NCBI RefSeq assembly: GCF_027448985.1
Contig: NZ_DAIDMN010000005.1
Span: forward strand, 1 to 33,482
Length of the DNA: 33,482 bases
Reading direction: 5' to 3'
Source: Sulfurihydrogenibium sp.
Lineage (GTDB): Bacteria > Aquificota > Aquificia > Aquificales > Hydrogenothermaceae
Shown: one piece after another, positions 1-9,370 of the stretch
Layout: each line of letters begins with the position of its first letter
Position numbering within the stretch: position 1 is the first letter of the stretch
The notes under the pieces: generated by a model
Database searches by the model: none
Told to the model about the DNA's origin: nothing
The model's input: the letters and a program-made list of their open reading frames with translations, nothing else
Position numbers and translations under genes: made by a program

Positions 1-77
1 AACTTCTTCATTTTAGCTTTAAGTTTTGCTACTTGTCTTGGTTTGTTTTAAAATTATTTAAATTGGAAATTAGAGTT
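1..77 (+). repeat. Left arm of a perfect 77-bp terminal inverted repeat
   Basis: Bases 1-77 are the exact reverse complement of 33406-33482, with no mismatch; the match stops at base 78. The arm contains the last 16 codons and stop of the small minus-strand gene at 29-241, plus 28 bp beyond it. Read outward (minus strand), those 28 bp include ATG AAG AAG at the very edge, possibly the start of a further gene, but too short to call. The window is probably a whole assembled contig ending in a repeat shared by both ends. Confidence 0.97.
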
Positions 78-241
78 ATAAATAAAGTTATTGCTAATAT
101 AACTTGACTTTGATGGTTAGAAGGTGCAATTATTATAAGGGCGAGTATAGTCAATAAAATCAAAAAAACTACTTTTAAAATTTTTTCTTCTAAGGATAAA
201 CTGTTAAATCTTTTTATATTTTCTTTGATTTTATCAATCAT
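29..241 (-). CDS. Small two-helix membrane protein, unknown function
   Basis: I do not recognise this 70-residue protein. It has a charged N-terminal stretch (residues 1-22), two hydrophobic segments (about 23-42 and 46-60) separated by a short polar turn, and a Lys/Asn-rich tail, so a small inner-membrane protein is likely. The start overlaps the end of the upstream 91-residue gene by 8 bp, which suggests translational coupling, and both follow murG on the same strand. No strong Shine-Dalgarno sequence precedes the ATG. The last 16 codons lie inside the terminal inverted repeat, so the C-terminus is shared with another genomic copy or is chimeric. It could be a remnant of a longer membrane protein. 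Confidence 0.55.
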   Translation of the reverse strand: MIDKIKENIKRFNSLSLEEKILKVVFLILLTILALIIIAPSNHQSQVILAITLFITLISNLNNFKTNQDK

Positions 242-509
242 TTTTCTTGTTAAAGATTAATGATTTTAAGGTACTTATTCGTGTTATCCTTTCACTGATA
301 TCATTTTCCACCATAGCTCTTTCTTTTTCTATTATTTCAAAAGGTAAAATTCCTTTTTTCTCAACTTTTTCTATAAAAGAGATAACATTCCATGATTTCT
401 TTATTTTCTCTAGTTCACTTTCCAAATAATAATCATTTTCATCTAAAACTTCACCTTTTTCTTTTTTATCTGAAGTTTTTAACGAATTTTTTATAAAATC
501 TATCTTCAT
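234..509 (-). CDS. Hypothetical 91-residue charged protein after murG
   Basis: An unrecognised, soluble, highly charged protein (many Lys and Glu) with no signal peptide or membrane segment; most of it should be helical. The ATG at 507-509 is preceded by a strong GGAGG about 8 nt upstream, which supports a real gene. It lies 61 bp downstream of murG on the same strand and overlaps the following small membrane-protein gene by 8 bp, so the two probably act as a pair. In many bacteria murC, murB or ftsQ would sit here; this protein resembles none of them. Confidence 0.6.
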   Translation of the reverse strand: MKIDFIKNSLKTSDKKEKGEVLDENDYYLESELEKIKKSWNVISFIEKVEKKGILPFEIIEKERAMVENDISERITRISTLKSLIFNKKND

Positions 510-570
510 TTTACTTTCCTCCAGAACAAAAATATCATAACATAATTATCGGCTGAATCCTCAAATTTCC

Positions 571-1596
571 TTAACACAAAGTCAAAATTTTATCTATGGC
601 ATCAATGTTGGATAAAGTCTTTATTCTGTTAAATAGATTTTGTAAATCTTTTGAAAAACTCTCTAATAAAGCAGTTTTTACACTTTCTAAGGTCAAGTTT
701 TTTTCTTCTATTATTTGACATAAACCTAAATCTTGCAGCCATTTTATGTTGTAGTATTGGTGGTTTGAGGCTGCGTAGGGATAAGGGACGAATATCGCGT
801 ATTTTCCAAAGGCTAGTATTTCGTTTACAGTTCCGGAACCGCTTCTTGATATCACTATATCTGCAACTTCGTATAAATCTTCCATATGTTCGTAGTAATC
901 GTAAATTGTTAGGTTTTGTAAATCCGTATTGTCAAATTCCCATTTTCCTTTTATTAAAATAAAGTTAATATCAGGCATGTCTTTGGCAAGTTGTACTGTT
1001 AGCTGAGATAACTTTTTTGAACCTTGACTTCCACCTAATACTAGAACGGTTTTTTTGTCTGTAGGTTTATACACATAGTTCTTTGCTCTTTCAATAATAC
1101 TTCTTCTAAGGGGCATCCCTACCAAATACGTTTTTTTAGGATTGAAGAATTTACTGCTGTATTCAAACGTTATAAATATTTTTTCCGCAAAGAATGACAG
1201 TATTCGGTTTGTGTAAGAAGGTATAGAGTTTTGCTCATGGATGTATAATGGTGTTTTTGTTAAAAAAGAAGCAACTCCCAAAGGAAAGGATGTATAACCT
1301 CCAAAGCACAAAGAGAATGATGGTTCTTCTTTTTTTAGTAGTTTAACAACCTTCAAGGTCGTTTTTATTAACGAAATAGCTCCTTGTATCTTTCCTAAGA
1401 AGTTTTTTCCTCTAACGGCTTTCATCGGGAATAGATGTATCTCATCTGCGTATTCAAAGCCTTTTTTTCCTTCTATGCCTTTGTCTGTTCCTACATAGAC
1501 TACTTTATAACCTTTTTCTTTTAGTGCTTGTGCTACTGCCAAAGCCGGATAGTAATGTCCTCCTGTTCCTCCACCAGATATAAAGACCGTTTTCAT
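571..1596 (-). CDS. murG: MurG, lipid II-forming GlcNAc transferase
   Basis: MurG transfers GlcNAc from UDP-GlcNAc to undecaprenyl-pyrophosphoryl-MurNAc-pentapeptide (lipid I), making lipid II on the cytoplasmic face of the membrane. The N-terminal Gly-rich loop GGGTGGHYYPALAV (residues 8-21) is the family signature, and the C-terminal half has the UDP-sugar-binding features of GT28 enzymes (VLGGSQGS; SRSGSGTVNE). Length is 341 residues, near the family norm. I chose the ATG at 1594-1596 because AAGGAG sits 5-6 nt upstream; an in-frame ATG eight codons earlier lacks a good ribosome site and would run into ftsW. The ftsW stop ends 1 bp before this start, so the genes are coupled in the order murD-ftsW-murG. 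Confidence 0.96.
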   Translation of the reverse strand: MKTVFISGGGTGGHYYPALAVAQALKEKGYKVVYVGTDKGIEGKKGFEYADEIHLFPMKAVRGKNFLGKIQGAISLIKTTLKVVKLLKKEEPSFSLCFGGYTSFPLGVASFLTKTPLYIHEQNSIPSYTNRILSFFAEKIFITFEYSSKFFNPKKTYLVGMPLRRSIIERAKNYVYKPTDKKTVLVLGGSQGSKKLSQLTVQLAKDMPDINFILIKGKWEFDNTDLQNLTIYDYYEHMEDLYEVADIVISRSGSGTVNEILAFGKYAIFVPYPYAASNHQYYNIKWLQDLGLCQIIEEKNLTLESVKTALLESFSKDLQNLFNRIKTLSNIDAIDKILTLC

Positions 1597-1597
1597 T

Positions 1598-2695
1598 CTA
1601 TCTCCTTTTTGCATAAACAACTTTCACTGGTTCTTTTGAGATTCTTAAAAGAATTCCTATATATACAAAAGACATTATTAAAGATGAACCACCATAGCTG
1701 ACAAAAGGTAAAGTAAATCCGGTAGAAGGGAAAAGGTTTAAATTTACAAATATATGAAAAATTGAGTTCATCGCTAAAATGTAGGTTACTCCAAGACCAA
1801 GTATTTGAGTAAATAAATCTTCCTTTTCAAGGGATGTCTTTATACCTCTGTAAAAAATTATGAAAAATAAAATCATAACTAAAGATGTTCCTATAAGACC
1901 TGTCTCTTCTCCTATAAGAGAAAATATGTAGTCTGTATGGATTTCCGGAAGGTATTTTAGTTTTTGAGTACCCATTCCTATTCCTTCTCCAAAAGGTCCT
2001 CCTTTTGCAAAGGATAGCATAGCCTGAAATGGTTGATAGCCTTCTTTTGAAGAAGGGTCTGGATTCAACCAACCTTTTAGTCTACTTACAGCATAATGAC
2101 TTTTAAAGATGAAAAAGGCTATAAATATCGGAATTATTAAACCTACAGGAGCTAAAACATACTTTAACTTAGCTTTGGAAGAAAAAAGAATCAATCCTGT
2201 AAGTATAAACAAAAACAAAGCTGCACCTTTGTGAGGCTCTACAGCAACTAAAATACCTACAATTCCAACTACTGTATAAATAACGATAACCGGTTCTGGA
2301 GAGTTTAATTTTTCTTCTTTTCTGTCTAAATATTTAGCAAGAAACAAAACAGTTGCAAACTTTACAAATTCAGATGGCTGAAACTTAAAAAATCCAAGAT
2401 TTATCCATCTTTTGGTTCCTGTTCCATCGGAAGGTAAAATAAGAACAACAATCAATAAAATTATTGAAATCAGAAAAATCAAGTAAGCATTTTTTTTCCA
2501 AAAACTTATAGGTGTTGCAAAAGCGATGTATCCAGCTATAGATGCCAGAATCAAAGCTAAAATATGTCTTTTTAAGTAGTAAAAAGGGTCTGTAGTAGAT
2601 GTATAGGTAGCACTGTAAACAGCAACTATCCCTATGATAACCAACAAAACGAAAGATACAAATATTAACCAATCTACATAAAAACTTCTAACCAT
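1598..2695 (-). CDS. ftsW: FtsW, division-specific SEDS glycosyltransferase
   Basis: A SEDS-family polytopic membrane protein of 365 residues with about ten hydrophobic segments. FtsW polymerises lipid II into septal glycan together with its partner FtsI, which is encoded at 25140-26864. Family landmarks are the N-terminal segment ending VAVYSAT, the KFQPSEFVKFA motif near residues 103-113, and the C-terminal FVSYGGSSL. Protein sequence alone does not cleanly separate FtsW from RodA; the position between murD and murG makes FtsW the better call. Its start overlaps the end of murD by 8 bp and its stop lies 1 bp from the murG start. Confidence 0.93.
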   Translation of the reverse strand: MVRSFYVDWLIFVSFVLLVIIGIVAVYSATYTSTTDPFYYLKRHILALILASIAGYIAFATPISFWKKNAYLIFLISIILLIVVLILPSDGTGTKRWINLGFFKFQPSEFVKFATVLFLAKYLDRKEEKLNSPEPVIVIYTVVGIVGILVAVEPHKGAALFLFILTGLILFSSKAKLKYVLAPVGLIIPIFIAFFIFKSHYAVSRLKGWLNPDPSSKEGYQPFQAMLSFAKGGPFGEGIGMGTQKLKYLPEIHTDYIFSLIGEETGLIGTSLVMILFFIIFYRGIKTSLEKEDLFTQILGLGVTYILAMNSIFHIFVNLNLFPSTGFTLPFVSYGGSSLIMSFVYIGILLRISKEPVKVVYAKRR

Positions 2696-3971
2696 TTTTC
2701 TTTTCTAAACTTTTTACGATATTTTTAAACTGTTCTCCCCTGTCTGCATAACTTTTAAACATGTCAAAGCTTGCACATCCGGGGGAAAGTAAAACGGTAT
2801 CTCCTTTTTCGGCATTTTCGTAAGCTTTCATAACAGCTTCTTCTAAATCTTGTGCTGTTTCTACCTGTGTAAATTTTTTTATCATATTTTTTATTTCTTC
2901 TTTGTCTCTTCCTATTACAATAGCTTTTTTAACTTTATTTTTTAACTTTTCTCTTAAAGTAGAAAAATCTCCACCTTTATTTATTCCACCTAAAATTAGT
3001 ATAATCTTGTTATCAAAGCTATCGATGGCTTTTTCAACAGCTTGGACGGTAGTTGCTTTTGAGTCGTTGTAAAAGTAAATACCACCTATCTGTGATACAA
3101 ACTCAATTCTGTGTGGAAGTGGCTGAAATTCTTCTATAACTTTTATAACTTTGTCAAAGTTTAGTTTATACATGTATGCTGACAGTATACTTGCCATTAT
3201 GTTTTGTAAGTTATGTAGCCCTATGAGTTTAGGTTTTATTTTAAATTCAAGTTTAAAGCTATCTTTTAGTACCAAAACGTATCCATCTTTTTCTTTGTTT
3301 TTTAAGTATATCCCTTTCTTATCATCAGGAAGTTTTTGCAAAGAGAAGTAATATATTTTACTTTTGGCTTTGATGTTTTTCAGTAGATTATCATCGTAGT
3401 TAAGTATAAGAAAGTCATTTTCTGTCTGGTTTTTAAATATTTTGAATTTTGATAGAATGTAATGTCTCATCTTTTTGTGCCAATCAAGGTGGTCTTTTGA
3501 GATGTTAAGTATTACTGCTACGTTTGGTTTAAAGTTTTTTGTGGAGTAAAGCTGAAATGACGAAAGCTCTAAAACAGCCAGGTCATAGTTTTCTTCTAAT
3601 GCGTTTATAAATGGAATTCCGTAGTTACCTCCTACAAATACATTCTTATTGGTTACATTTTTGAATATCTCATAAGTCAAGGATGTTGTGGTAGTCTTTC
3701 CATCTGTTCCAGTTATTGCGATAACATCTCCGTGGAAGTGTTTATAACCAAACTCAATCTCTGAAATTATAGGAATTCTTGTTTTTTTTGCAAATTTGTA
3801 AATTTCTTTGAAAAATGGAACTCCGGGAGATACTACTATTAAATCTATTCTTTCCGGATTGATAGCAGATAAATCATCATTTTCATCTAAAATTAGATTC
3901 TCAATCCCTTTTTTATCTAAGTAATTTTTTAAATCTGTTCCTGTCTTGCCTTTTCCATAGATTAGAATCAT
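2688..3971 (-). CDS. murD: MurD, UDP-MurNAc-L-Ala--D-Glu ligase
   Basis: An ATP-dependent Mur ligase that adds D-glutamate to UDP-N-acetylmuramoyl-L-alanine in cytoplasmic peptidoglycan precursor synthesis. The short N-terminal Rossmann-like domain (ILIYGKGKTG) is followed by the ATP loop GTDGKTTTT (residues 88-96), the central LNISKDHLDWH motif, and the C-terminal PHRIEF and YNDSKATT signatures. The 427-residue length is typical. The ATP loop has Asp where many Mur ligases have Asn, a common variant. The ATG overlaps the stop of the upstream AAA/PD-(D/E)XK gene as ATGA (4 bp), so murD translation is probably coupled to that non-cell-wall gene. Confidence 0.96.
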   Translation of the reverse strand: MILIYGKGKTGTDLKNYLDKKGIENLILDENDDLSAINPERIDLIVVSPGVPFFKEIYKFAKKTRIPIISEIEFGYKHFHGDVIAITGTDGKTTTTSLTYEIFKNVTNKNVFVGGNYGIPFINALEENYDLAVLELSSFQLYSTKNFKPNVAVILNISKDHLDWHKKMRHYILSKFKIFKNQTENDFLILNYDDNLLKNIKAKSKIYYFSLQKLPDDKKGIYLKNKEKDGYVLVLKDSFKLEFKIKPKLIGLHNLQNIMASILSAYMYKLNFDKVIKVIEEFQPLPHRIEFVSQIGGIYFYNDSKATTVQAVEKAIDSFDNKIILILGGINKGGDFSTLREKLKNKVKKAIVIGRDKEEIKNMIKKFTQVETAQDLEEAVMKAYENAEKGDTVLLSPGCASFDMFKSYADRGEQFKNIVKSLEKKNG

Positions 3972-5506
3972 TTTATCTTCTCAACCTCAAAATTTGTTAT
4001 ATTTCTTTTCTCTTTGCTAAACTCTATCCCTATCATGTAAATCTCTTTATACTTGTCTTGGTATTTTTCGTAATACTTTTTCTCTTTTATCTGGTCCAAT
4101 GCTTTTCCTTCTTGGGTTTCTTCTATCACTTTAAACTCTATTATGTAAACTTTGTCGTGTGCTATCACAGTTAGGTCTATCTTCCCTCTGTTTGTAGCAT
4201 CTTCTGTGATGGTTGTTAAACCACTTCCGGTAAGTAGTGCGTATATTACAGATGCGTAAAATCCTTCATACTCTTGAATGTTGTTTTTCCTATACCAGTT
4301 TGTTGGTATGCTTGCAAAAAAGCTGTAAAGTGTTTGTTTTATTTTTTCTATGTCTGATGATAAAAAGGCTCTTATCAGGTTTAGCTGGGTTTTACTTGCT
4401 TGGGGTGGGGGTATTATATGGGTTAAAAATGCATCGTTGAAACTTGTTTTTACTTCAAGGTTTGGATATGTCAGTAGATAGTAGCTTTTGTTTGATATTC
4501 TGTAATGGTCTTTTATAGTCAGGTATCCGGATTGAAACAGTAGATTTTCCGGATATATGTAATCAATATCAAGGTTAGATAGTATCTCTTCTCCTACTTC
4601 TAAGTTCTCTAAATCTGGAAGGTAGTACTGGTTTTTTTGAAAGAGTTTTATCAAAAATGTGGGTGTTCCGGTTTCAAACCAGTAGGGTCTAAACATTTTG
4701 TTGGCAAATAGTAGTAGTATGTCAAATGGGTTGTAGACTGGCTCTCCTAACCAGTTGTAGCCGTTATACCATCTTTTTACTTCTTCTTTGTCAAAGTCTT
4801 TTATTCTGTCTTCAAAGACTGTCTCTAACTCTGTTTGGGTATATCCGCATATGGTTGCAAATTCTGGAAGTAGTGTTATATCCATAAGTTGGTTTAGCCC
4901 ACTGAATATTGATACTTTTGAGAATCTTGATACTCCGGTCAAAAATACAAGGTGTAGATATGGGTCAGATGGTTTTAGTATCTCAAAGAATTTTTTGAGT
5001 ACTTCTCTGTTGTTTTTTGCTTTTTGGGTGTCTTCTATAACATCCAGTATTGGTTTGTCGTACTCGTCTATCAATACCACTACTTTTTGGTTGTGTTTTT
5101 CATACAGTTTTTTGATTAGTTCTTGGAATTTTAGGTTTGGGTGTTGGTTTTGTAATTCTATTGAGTATTCACTTGCATTGGTGTCCAATAAGTAGTTAAG
5201 AGAATGTTCTAATCTTTCTATCGTGTCTGTTAAGGCTATGCTTAGATCTATCCTTACAACCGGATATTTTTTATCCCAATCCCAGTTATCATACAGGTAT
5301 AGACCTTTAAACAGTTCTTTATTTCCACTGAATGCTTCTTTTAGAGTATCTAAAAATAGAGATTTTCCAAATCTTCTTGGTCTGCTTAAGAAAAAGTATT
5401 TTCCTTTTTCTTGTAGTTTTTTTACAAATGGTGTTTTGTCTACATAATAGTATCCTTCCGTAAGTATCTCTTTTAAATTCTGTACTCCTATTGGTAGTTT
5501 TTTCAT
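3968..5506 (-). CDS. AAA-ATPase_like / PD-(D/E)XK nuclease-fold protein, intact copy 1
   Basis: A 512-residue member of the AAA-ATPase_like (DUF1703-type) family, which pairs an N-terminal P-loop ATPase with a C-terminal PD-(D/E)XK domain. Visible features are the start KLPIGVQNLKEIL, a Walker A-like RRFGKSL (residues 44-50), Walker B VVVLIDEYD (142-150), the LVFLTGVSRFSKVSIFSGLN block, and a nuclease-like core with Asp444 and Glu457-Phe-Lys459. The family is multicopy in many genomes; its function is not established. A second, broken copy lies 18 kb away at 21968-23384 in the same orientation. It is first in the murD-ftsW-murG transcription unit, with its stop overlapping the murD start, and its promoter faces the divergent polysaccharide-export gene. 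Confidence 0.9.
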   Translation of the reverse strand: MKKLPIGVQNLKEILTEGYYYVDKTPFVKKLQEKGKYFFLSRPRRFGKSLFLDTLKEAFSGNKELFKGLYLYDNWDWDKKYPVVRIDLSIALTDTIERLEHSLNYLLDTNASEYSIELQNQHPNLKFQELIKKLYEKHNQKVVVLIDEYDKPILDVIEDTQKAKNNREVLKKFFEILKPSDPYLHLVFLTGVSRFSKVSIFSGLNQLMDITLLPEFATICGYTQTELETVFEDRIKDFDKEEVKRWYNGYNWLGEPVYNPFDILLLFANKMFRPYWFETGTPTFLIKLFQKNQYYLPDLENLEVGEEILSNLDIDYIYPENLLFQSGYLTIKDHYRISNKSYYLLTYPNLEVKTSFNDAFLTHIIPPPQASKTQLNLIRAFLSSDIEKIKQTLYSFFASIPTNWYRKNNIQEYEGFYASVIYALLTGSGLTTITEDATNRGKIDLTVIAHDKVYIIEFKVIEETQEGKALDQIKEKKYYEKYQDKYKEIYMIGIEFSKEKRNITNFEVEKIK

Positions 5507-5539
5507 TCTATCACCACGAACTGTTTTATTTTACATTTT

Positions 5540-5567
5540 AACATATTATTGGAGATAAAAATCACAA
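5540..5567 (-). promoter_or_regulatory. Candidate sigma-70 promoter for the murD operon
   Basis: On the minus strand TTGTGA (5562-5567) and TATGTT (5540-5545) are separated by 16 bp, upstream of the AAA/PD-(D/E)XK gene that starts at 5506. It shares the 151-bp gap with the divergent promoter of the polysaccharide-export operon. The -10 match is moderate. Confidence 0.35.
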
Positions 5568-5614
5568 ATAAATCCAATATAAATCCGTTTTAAATACGAC
5601 TATCTATTTTGTGA

Positions 5615-5620
5615 TATAAT
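5615..5620 (+). promoter_or_regulatory. Consensus -10 box for the polysaccharide-export operon
   Basis: TATAAT at 5615-5620 lies 37 bp before the TTG start at 5658, giving a leader of about 30 nt with AGGAGG at 5647-5652. I see no convincing -35 hexamer at the usual spacing; a weak TTTAAA lies about 20 bp upstream. Confidence 0.5.
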
Positions 5621-5657
5621 ACTACGCGATATAGATAACGGTCTTTAGGAGGATATT

Positions 5658-8198
5658 TTGAATATTTTAAAATTAGTACTGATGGGGATTTTACTTTTTA
5701 ATTTTTACAAATCTTACTCTCAAGAAGGTGCCTTAACTCCTTCTTCAAACCAAATAACATCTCCGGATACGGGACAAAAAGCACTACCTCCCTCAGATAT
5801 TTTAAACCAGTTAAACCAAAATCAGACTATACAACCAAAGCAGTTAGAAAATCAGAAAAATACAAAGCAAAGTTCAGAAGAAAAAAAATCAGGTGTACAG
5901 GAGATTCAACAGCAAGAAGAACTTCAACAACAGGAAAATCTTTTGACTAAAAAAACTCTTCAAGAAGAGACTTCAGATTTAGAGGAAAATATAAATAAAA
6001 TATACAAAGATATTCTTCAAAACAGAAAATTAAAACAGTTTGGATATGAATTTTTTAGAGTATCTCAAAAAGCGTTATCTCCGGTATCAGATGATTATGT
6101 ATTGGGACCAGGAGATAACTTAAAAGTTTACCTATGGGGAGACCCGGTAGATATATTGTCTATCGATAGAGATTTAGATTTAACAGTATCAAGAGATGGA
6201 AGTGTATACATTCCAAACTTAGGTGTTATGACCGTAGCCGGATTAAAGATAGCTGATTTCAAAAAGATATTACAACAAAGACTATCAGGAAAATTTAAAA
6301 ACCTTAAAGTCGATATAGTACTAAATAAGTTAAGAACTTTTAAGGTGTATGTTACAGGTTTTGTAAAAAATCCGGGTCAAATGACTGTAAATCCATTGGA
6401 CACTCTGATAGATGCCATTACATACGCGGGTGGAGTAAGCAAATCTGGAACACTCAGAAATATAGAAATAAAAAGAAAAACTCCAGATGGCTTGATTACC
6501 TACAAAGTTGACCTTTATGATTTATTTATAAAAGGTATTCCTACAGATATAAAGTTAAAAGAAGAAGATACTATATATGTACCTCCTATTGGTGAGACTG
6601 TGGCAATATCCGGAGATGTTAAAAGACCAGCTATTTATGAGCTAAAATCAGAAAAAGAGTTAAAGGATATACTACAGTTTGCAGGAGGACTAAACCCATC
6701 AGCAAGTGAAGTTTACATCAGAATATCAAGATTTTCCAAAGATGGTGTAAACATCTACGAAGGAAACCTTACAGACGAAAACTTCTTGAAAACAAAACTA
6801 CAAAACGGAGATTTTATATTCTTTGGTAAGAAACCAAATGTCATAGAAAACGCAGTTTTAGTTAAAGGAGATGTTTACTATCCTGGTTATTATTCAACAA
6901 ATGACACCAAAACACTGAAGGAACTGTTGGAAAAAGCAAAACCTTTGATAAATGCAAACTATGTTCGTATCGTTAAGGCAGATAAATCTCAGCTTGATTT
7001 TAATTTAACAGACATATATCAGAAAAACATAGATGTTAATATTAACAAATCTGATGAAATAATCGTATACAGTAAATTTATAGAGGAACCTGTATATATA
7101 TCTGGAGAAGTAGATAATCCAAAAACCATACCTTATTATCCGGATTTAACCCTTGTTGAAGCATTAAGGGATTTAAAGTTTAAAGAAGATATGAGAAAAT
7201 TAAAAGCCATAGTAATCAGAGGTGAGGATTTTGAAGATATATTAAAAAAGCAAAAAATAAATTCACTCACTGATAAAGATTTGACAAATGACCTTCAATT
7301 GCAAAACAGATATCAATCGGTGTACCTGTATGACCTTCTTGTAAAGTACAATGATACTAAGAATGTTAAACTTTATCCTGGAGATGTGGTTATAATAACA
7401 AAAACGTACGCAAGTGAAAAGGCTCCTTCCGTTACTATACTTGGTGAAGTTAAACATCCGGGAAAATACGAAATAACTGACAGTACAACCTTGGCAGAGA
7501 TAATTAAAAAAGCTGGAGGATACACAGAAAACGCTTTTCCTCAAGGTTTGATATTTATCAGAGAATCCGCTAAAAAGCTCCAAAAAGAAAAATTAGAAAT
7601 AACAATGACCACTTTAGAAGAAGAGTTTATAAAATCCGCAAAACAACTAACTTATTCCAACGAAGAAGAAAAGCAAGCAGCTATGACTGCTCTTCAAGAG
7701 CAAAAAAATCTTTTGCAAATAATGAAGAAAAAAGCAGAATTTGGACTTGGTAGGATAGCTCTTGAGATACCACCTACAATTCAAGAACTAGAAAAATCAA
7801 ACCAAAACATAAGACTGGAAGATAACGATTTGATAATAGTTCCATCAAGACCAAGTTATGTTCTTGTTTTAGGTGATGTTTATAATCAAGTAGCATTACC
7901 TTACATAAAAGGATACAAACTAAAAGATTACCTTGAAATGGTTGGTGGACCGGGTAAAAACGCAGATAAGAAAAATATTTATATAATAAAATCAAATGGA
8001 AGGGTAATATCAGCACAGTCTTATGGAAGGTCTTTCTTACTTTGGTCTGGAATAGAAGACTATCCACTTTCAGAAGGAGATACAATAGTAGTCCCATCTG
8101 AACTGAAAGTACCTATAATGTGGAGACCCCTTATAAAGGATGTAGTCCAGATAATATTCCAGTCTATATCAACAGCAGTATTGGCTAAGAGGTTATAA
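5658..8198 (+). CDS. Wza/GfcE-type polysaccharide export protein with about six SLBB repeats
   Basis: Predicted outer-membrane or periplasmic conduit for an exopolysaccharide. Order: signal peptide (residues 1-22), a Gln/Glu-rich linker, the poly-export domain containing DYVLGPGDNLKVYLWG, then roughly six SLBB-like units, each starting with a pattern such as VTGFVKNPG, ISGDVKRP, VKGDVYYPG, ISGEVDNP, ILGEVKHPG and VLGDVYNQ. The C-terminus (PLIKDVVQIIFQSIS) could form the amphipathic membrane helix known from Wza. At 846 residues it is more than twice the length of E. coli Wza, because of extra SLBB units. The start is TTG with AGGAGG 5 nt upstream; no ATG fits as well. The next gene begins 2 bp after the stop, so the exporter and co-polymerase are coupled. 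Confidence 0.88.
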   Translation: MNILKLVLMGILLFNFYKSYSQEGALTPSSNQITSPDTGQKALPPSDILNQLNQNQTIQPKQLENQKNTKQSSEEKKSGVQEIQQQEELQQQENLLTKKTLQEETSDLEENINKIYKDILQNRKLKQFGYEFFRVSQKALSPVSDDYVLGPGDNLKVYLWGDPVDILSIDRDLDLTVSRDGSVYIPNLGVMTVAGLKIADFKKILQQRLSGKFKNLKVDIVLNKLRTFKVYVTGFVKNPGQMTVNPLDTLIDAITYAGGVSKSGTLRNIEIKRKTPDGLITYKVDLYDLFIKGIPTDIKLKEEDTIYVPPIGETVAISGDVKRPAIYELKSEKELKDILQFAGGLNPSASEVYIRISRFSKDGVNIYEGNLTDENFLKTKLQNGDFIFFGKKPNVIENAVLVKGDVYYPGYYSTNDTKTLKELLEKAKPLINANYVRIVKADKSQLDFNLTDIYQKNIDVNINKSDEIIVYSKFIEEPVYISGEVDNPKTIPYYPDLTLVEALRDLKFKEDMRKLKAIVIRGEDFEDILKKQKINSLTDKDLTNDLQLQNRYQSVYLYDLLVKYNDTKNVKLYPGDVVIITKTYASEKAPSVTILGEVKHPGKYEITDSTTLAEIIKKAGGYTENAFPQGLIFIRESAKKLQKEKLEITMTTLEEEFIKSAKQLTYSNEEEKQAAMTALQEQKNLLQIMKKKAEFGLGRIALEIPPTIQELEKSNQNIRLEDNDLIIVPSRPSYVLVLGDVYNQVALPYIKGYKLKDYLEMVGGPGKNADKKNIYIIKSNGRVISAQSYGRSFLLWSGIEDYPLSEGDTIVVPSELKVPIMWRPLIKDVVQIIFQSISTAVLAKRL

Positions 8199-8200
8199 TT

Positions 8201-9370
8201 ATGGAAGAAAAAAATGTAAATACAACTTCTCAACAACAATGTTATGAAGATGAAATAGACCTTTTTCAACTTTGGGAAACCATATGGAACAATAGAAAAT
8301 TTATAATGATTTTTACGGGAGTTATAACATTTTTAACGGGAGTGATATCTTTTATCCTACCAAAAACCTATACAAGTGAGGCTGTGATAGTTCCGATTTC
8401 AAAAAGTAGTGGTGGGAGTGGACTCTCCGCTATCGCTGCAATGGCAGGACTACCAGTAGGGACAGACCAAAATCAATCTAACGTAAAAGCTGTTTTAGAA
8501 AGCTTAACTTTAAGAGAAAGAGTGATAAAAGATTTGAATCTTATCGATGAGATACTTGAAGACTCAAAAGAAGAGTATAAGTATCCTTTACAAGTAGCTG
8601 CAGAAAAAATAAAGAAAAACATAAATGCTAATGTTAATCAAAAGGAAGGAACTATTAAAATAACCGTTGATTGGAAAAATCCAGAAATGGCTCAAAAGAT
8701 AAATCAAAGTGTGATAGATAATTTAAGAAAAATCTTAAACGAGAAAGCTTTTACAGTTGCTAAAATGAACAGAGTTTTCTACGAAAATGAATTAGAAAAA
8801 ACAAAACAACAATTAAAAGACGCTATGGAACAGCTAAACAAGTTCCAAAAAGAAAAGCAGGTAATAATGCCAGAAAATCAACTACAAAACCAGTTACAAC
8901 TTTATGCCAACTTAATAGCAGAAAAATTACAACTTGAAGCTAAAATAAACTCTATGTCAACAGTCTTGACAGCAGATCATCCCCAGTTGAAAGAAGCTTA
9001 TAACAGACTTGCGTACCTAAATCAAAAGATAGCGGAAGTTGAAGGAAAGATAAAAACAGACTCTCCTTTATCGACAGAGAAAACTTTATCTGTGATTCCC
9101 GATTATGCTCCTATATATATGAAAGTTCAGCAACTGAAAGCAAAATACGAAATTTTAGGAAAATTGTTGGAACAAGCAAGAATAGATGAACTTAAAGAGA
9201 ACTTGTACGTAGAAGTGATAGACTATCCTACATATCCGGAAAAACCATCAAAACCAAAGAAAAGATTGATGGTAGCTGTAGCATTTGTAAGTAGTTTATT
9301 TTTAGCAATATTTATAGTCTTTATAAGAGAAGCTATAAAAAATAGAAAAAAACGATTTGCAAATTTATGA
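8201..9370 (+). CDS. Wzz-like polysaccharide co-polymerase / chain-length determinant
   Basis: A 389-residue inner-membrane protein with the classic Wzz topology. A short cytosolic start (EIDLFQLWETIWNNRKF) leads into a first membrane helix (about residues 34-54), then a large periplasmic coiled-coil domain, then a Pro-rich stretch (YPTYPEKPSKPKKR) and a second helix (about 358-376) with a basic tail. There is no C-terminal tyrosine-kinase domain, so it resembles Wzz rather than the Etk/Wzc autokinase of group 4 capsule loci. It would regulate chain length and contact the upstream exporter. No Wzy polymerase, flippase or chain-building glycosyltransferase is next to it. An AAGAGG-type ribosome site lies at the end of the preceding gene. 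Confidence 0.87.
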   Translation: MEEKNVNTTSQQQCYEDEIDLFQLWETIWNNRKFIMIFTGVITFLTGVISFILPKTYTSEAVIVPISKSSGGSGLSAIAAMAGLPVGTDQNQSNVKAVLESLTLRERVIKDLNLIDEILEDSKEEYKYPLQVAAEKIKKNINANVNQKEGTIKITVDWKNPEMAQKINQSVIDNLRKILNEKAFTVAKMNRVFYENELEKTKQQLKDAMEQLNKFQKEKQVIMPENQLQNQLQLYANLIAEKLQLEAKINSMSTVLTADHPQLKEAYNRLAYLNQKIAEVEGKIKTDSPLSTEKTLSVIPDYAPIYMKVQQLKAKYEILGKLLEQARIDELKENLYVEVIDYPTYPEKPSKPKKRLMVAVAFVSSLFLAIFIVFIREAIKNRKKRFANL

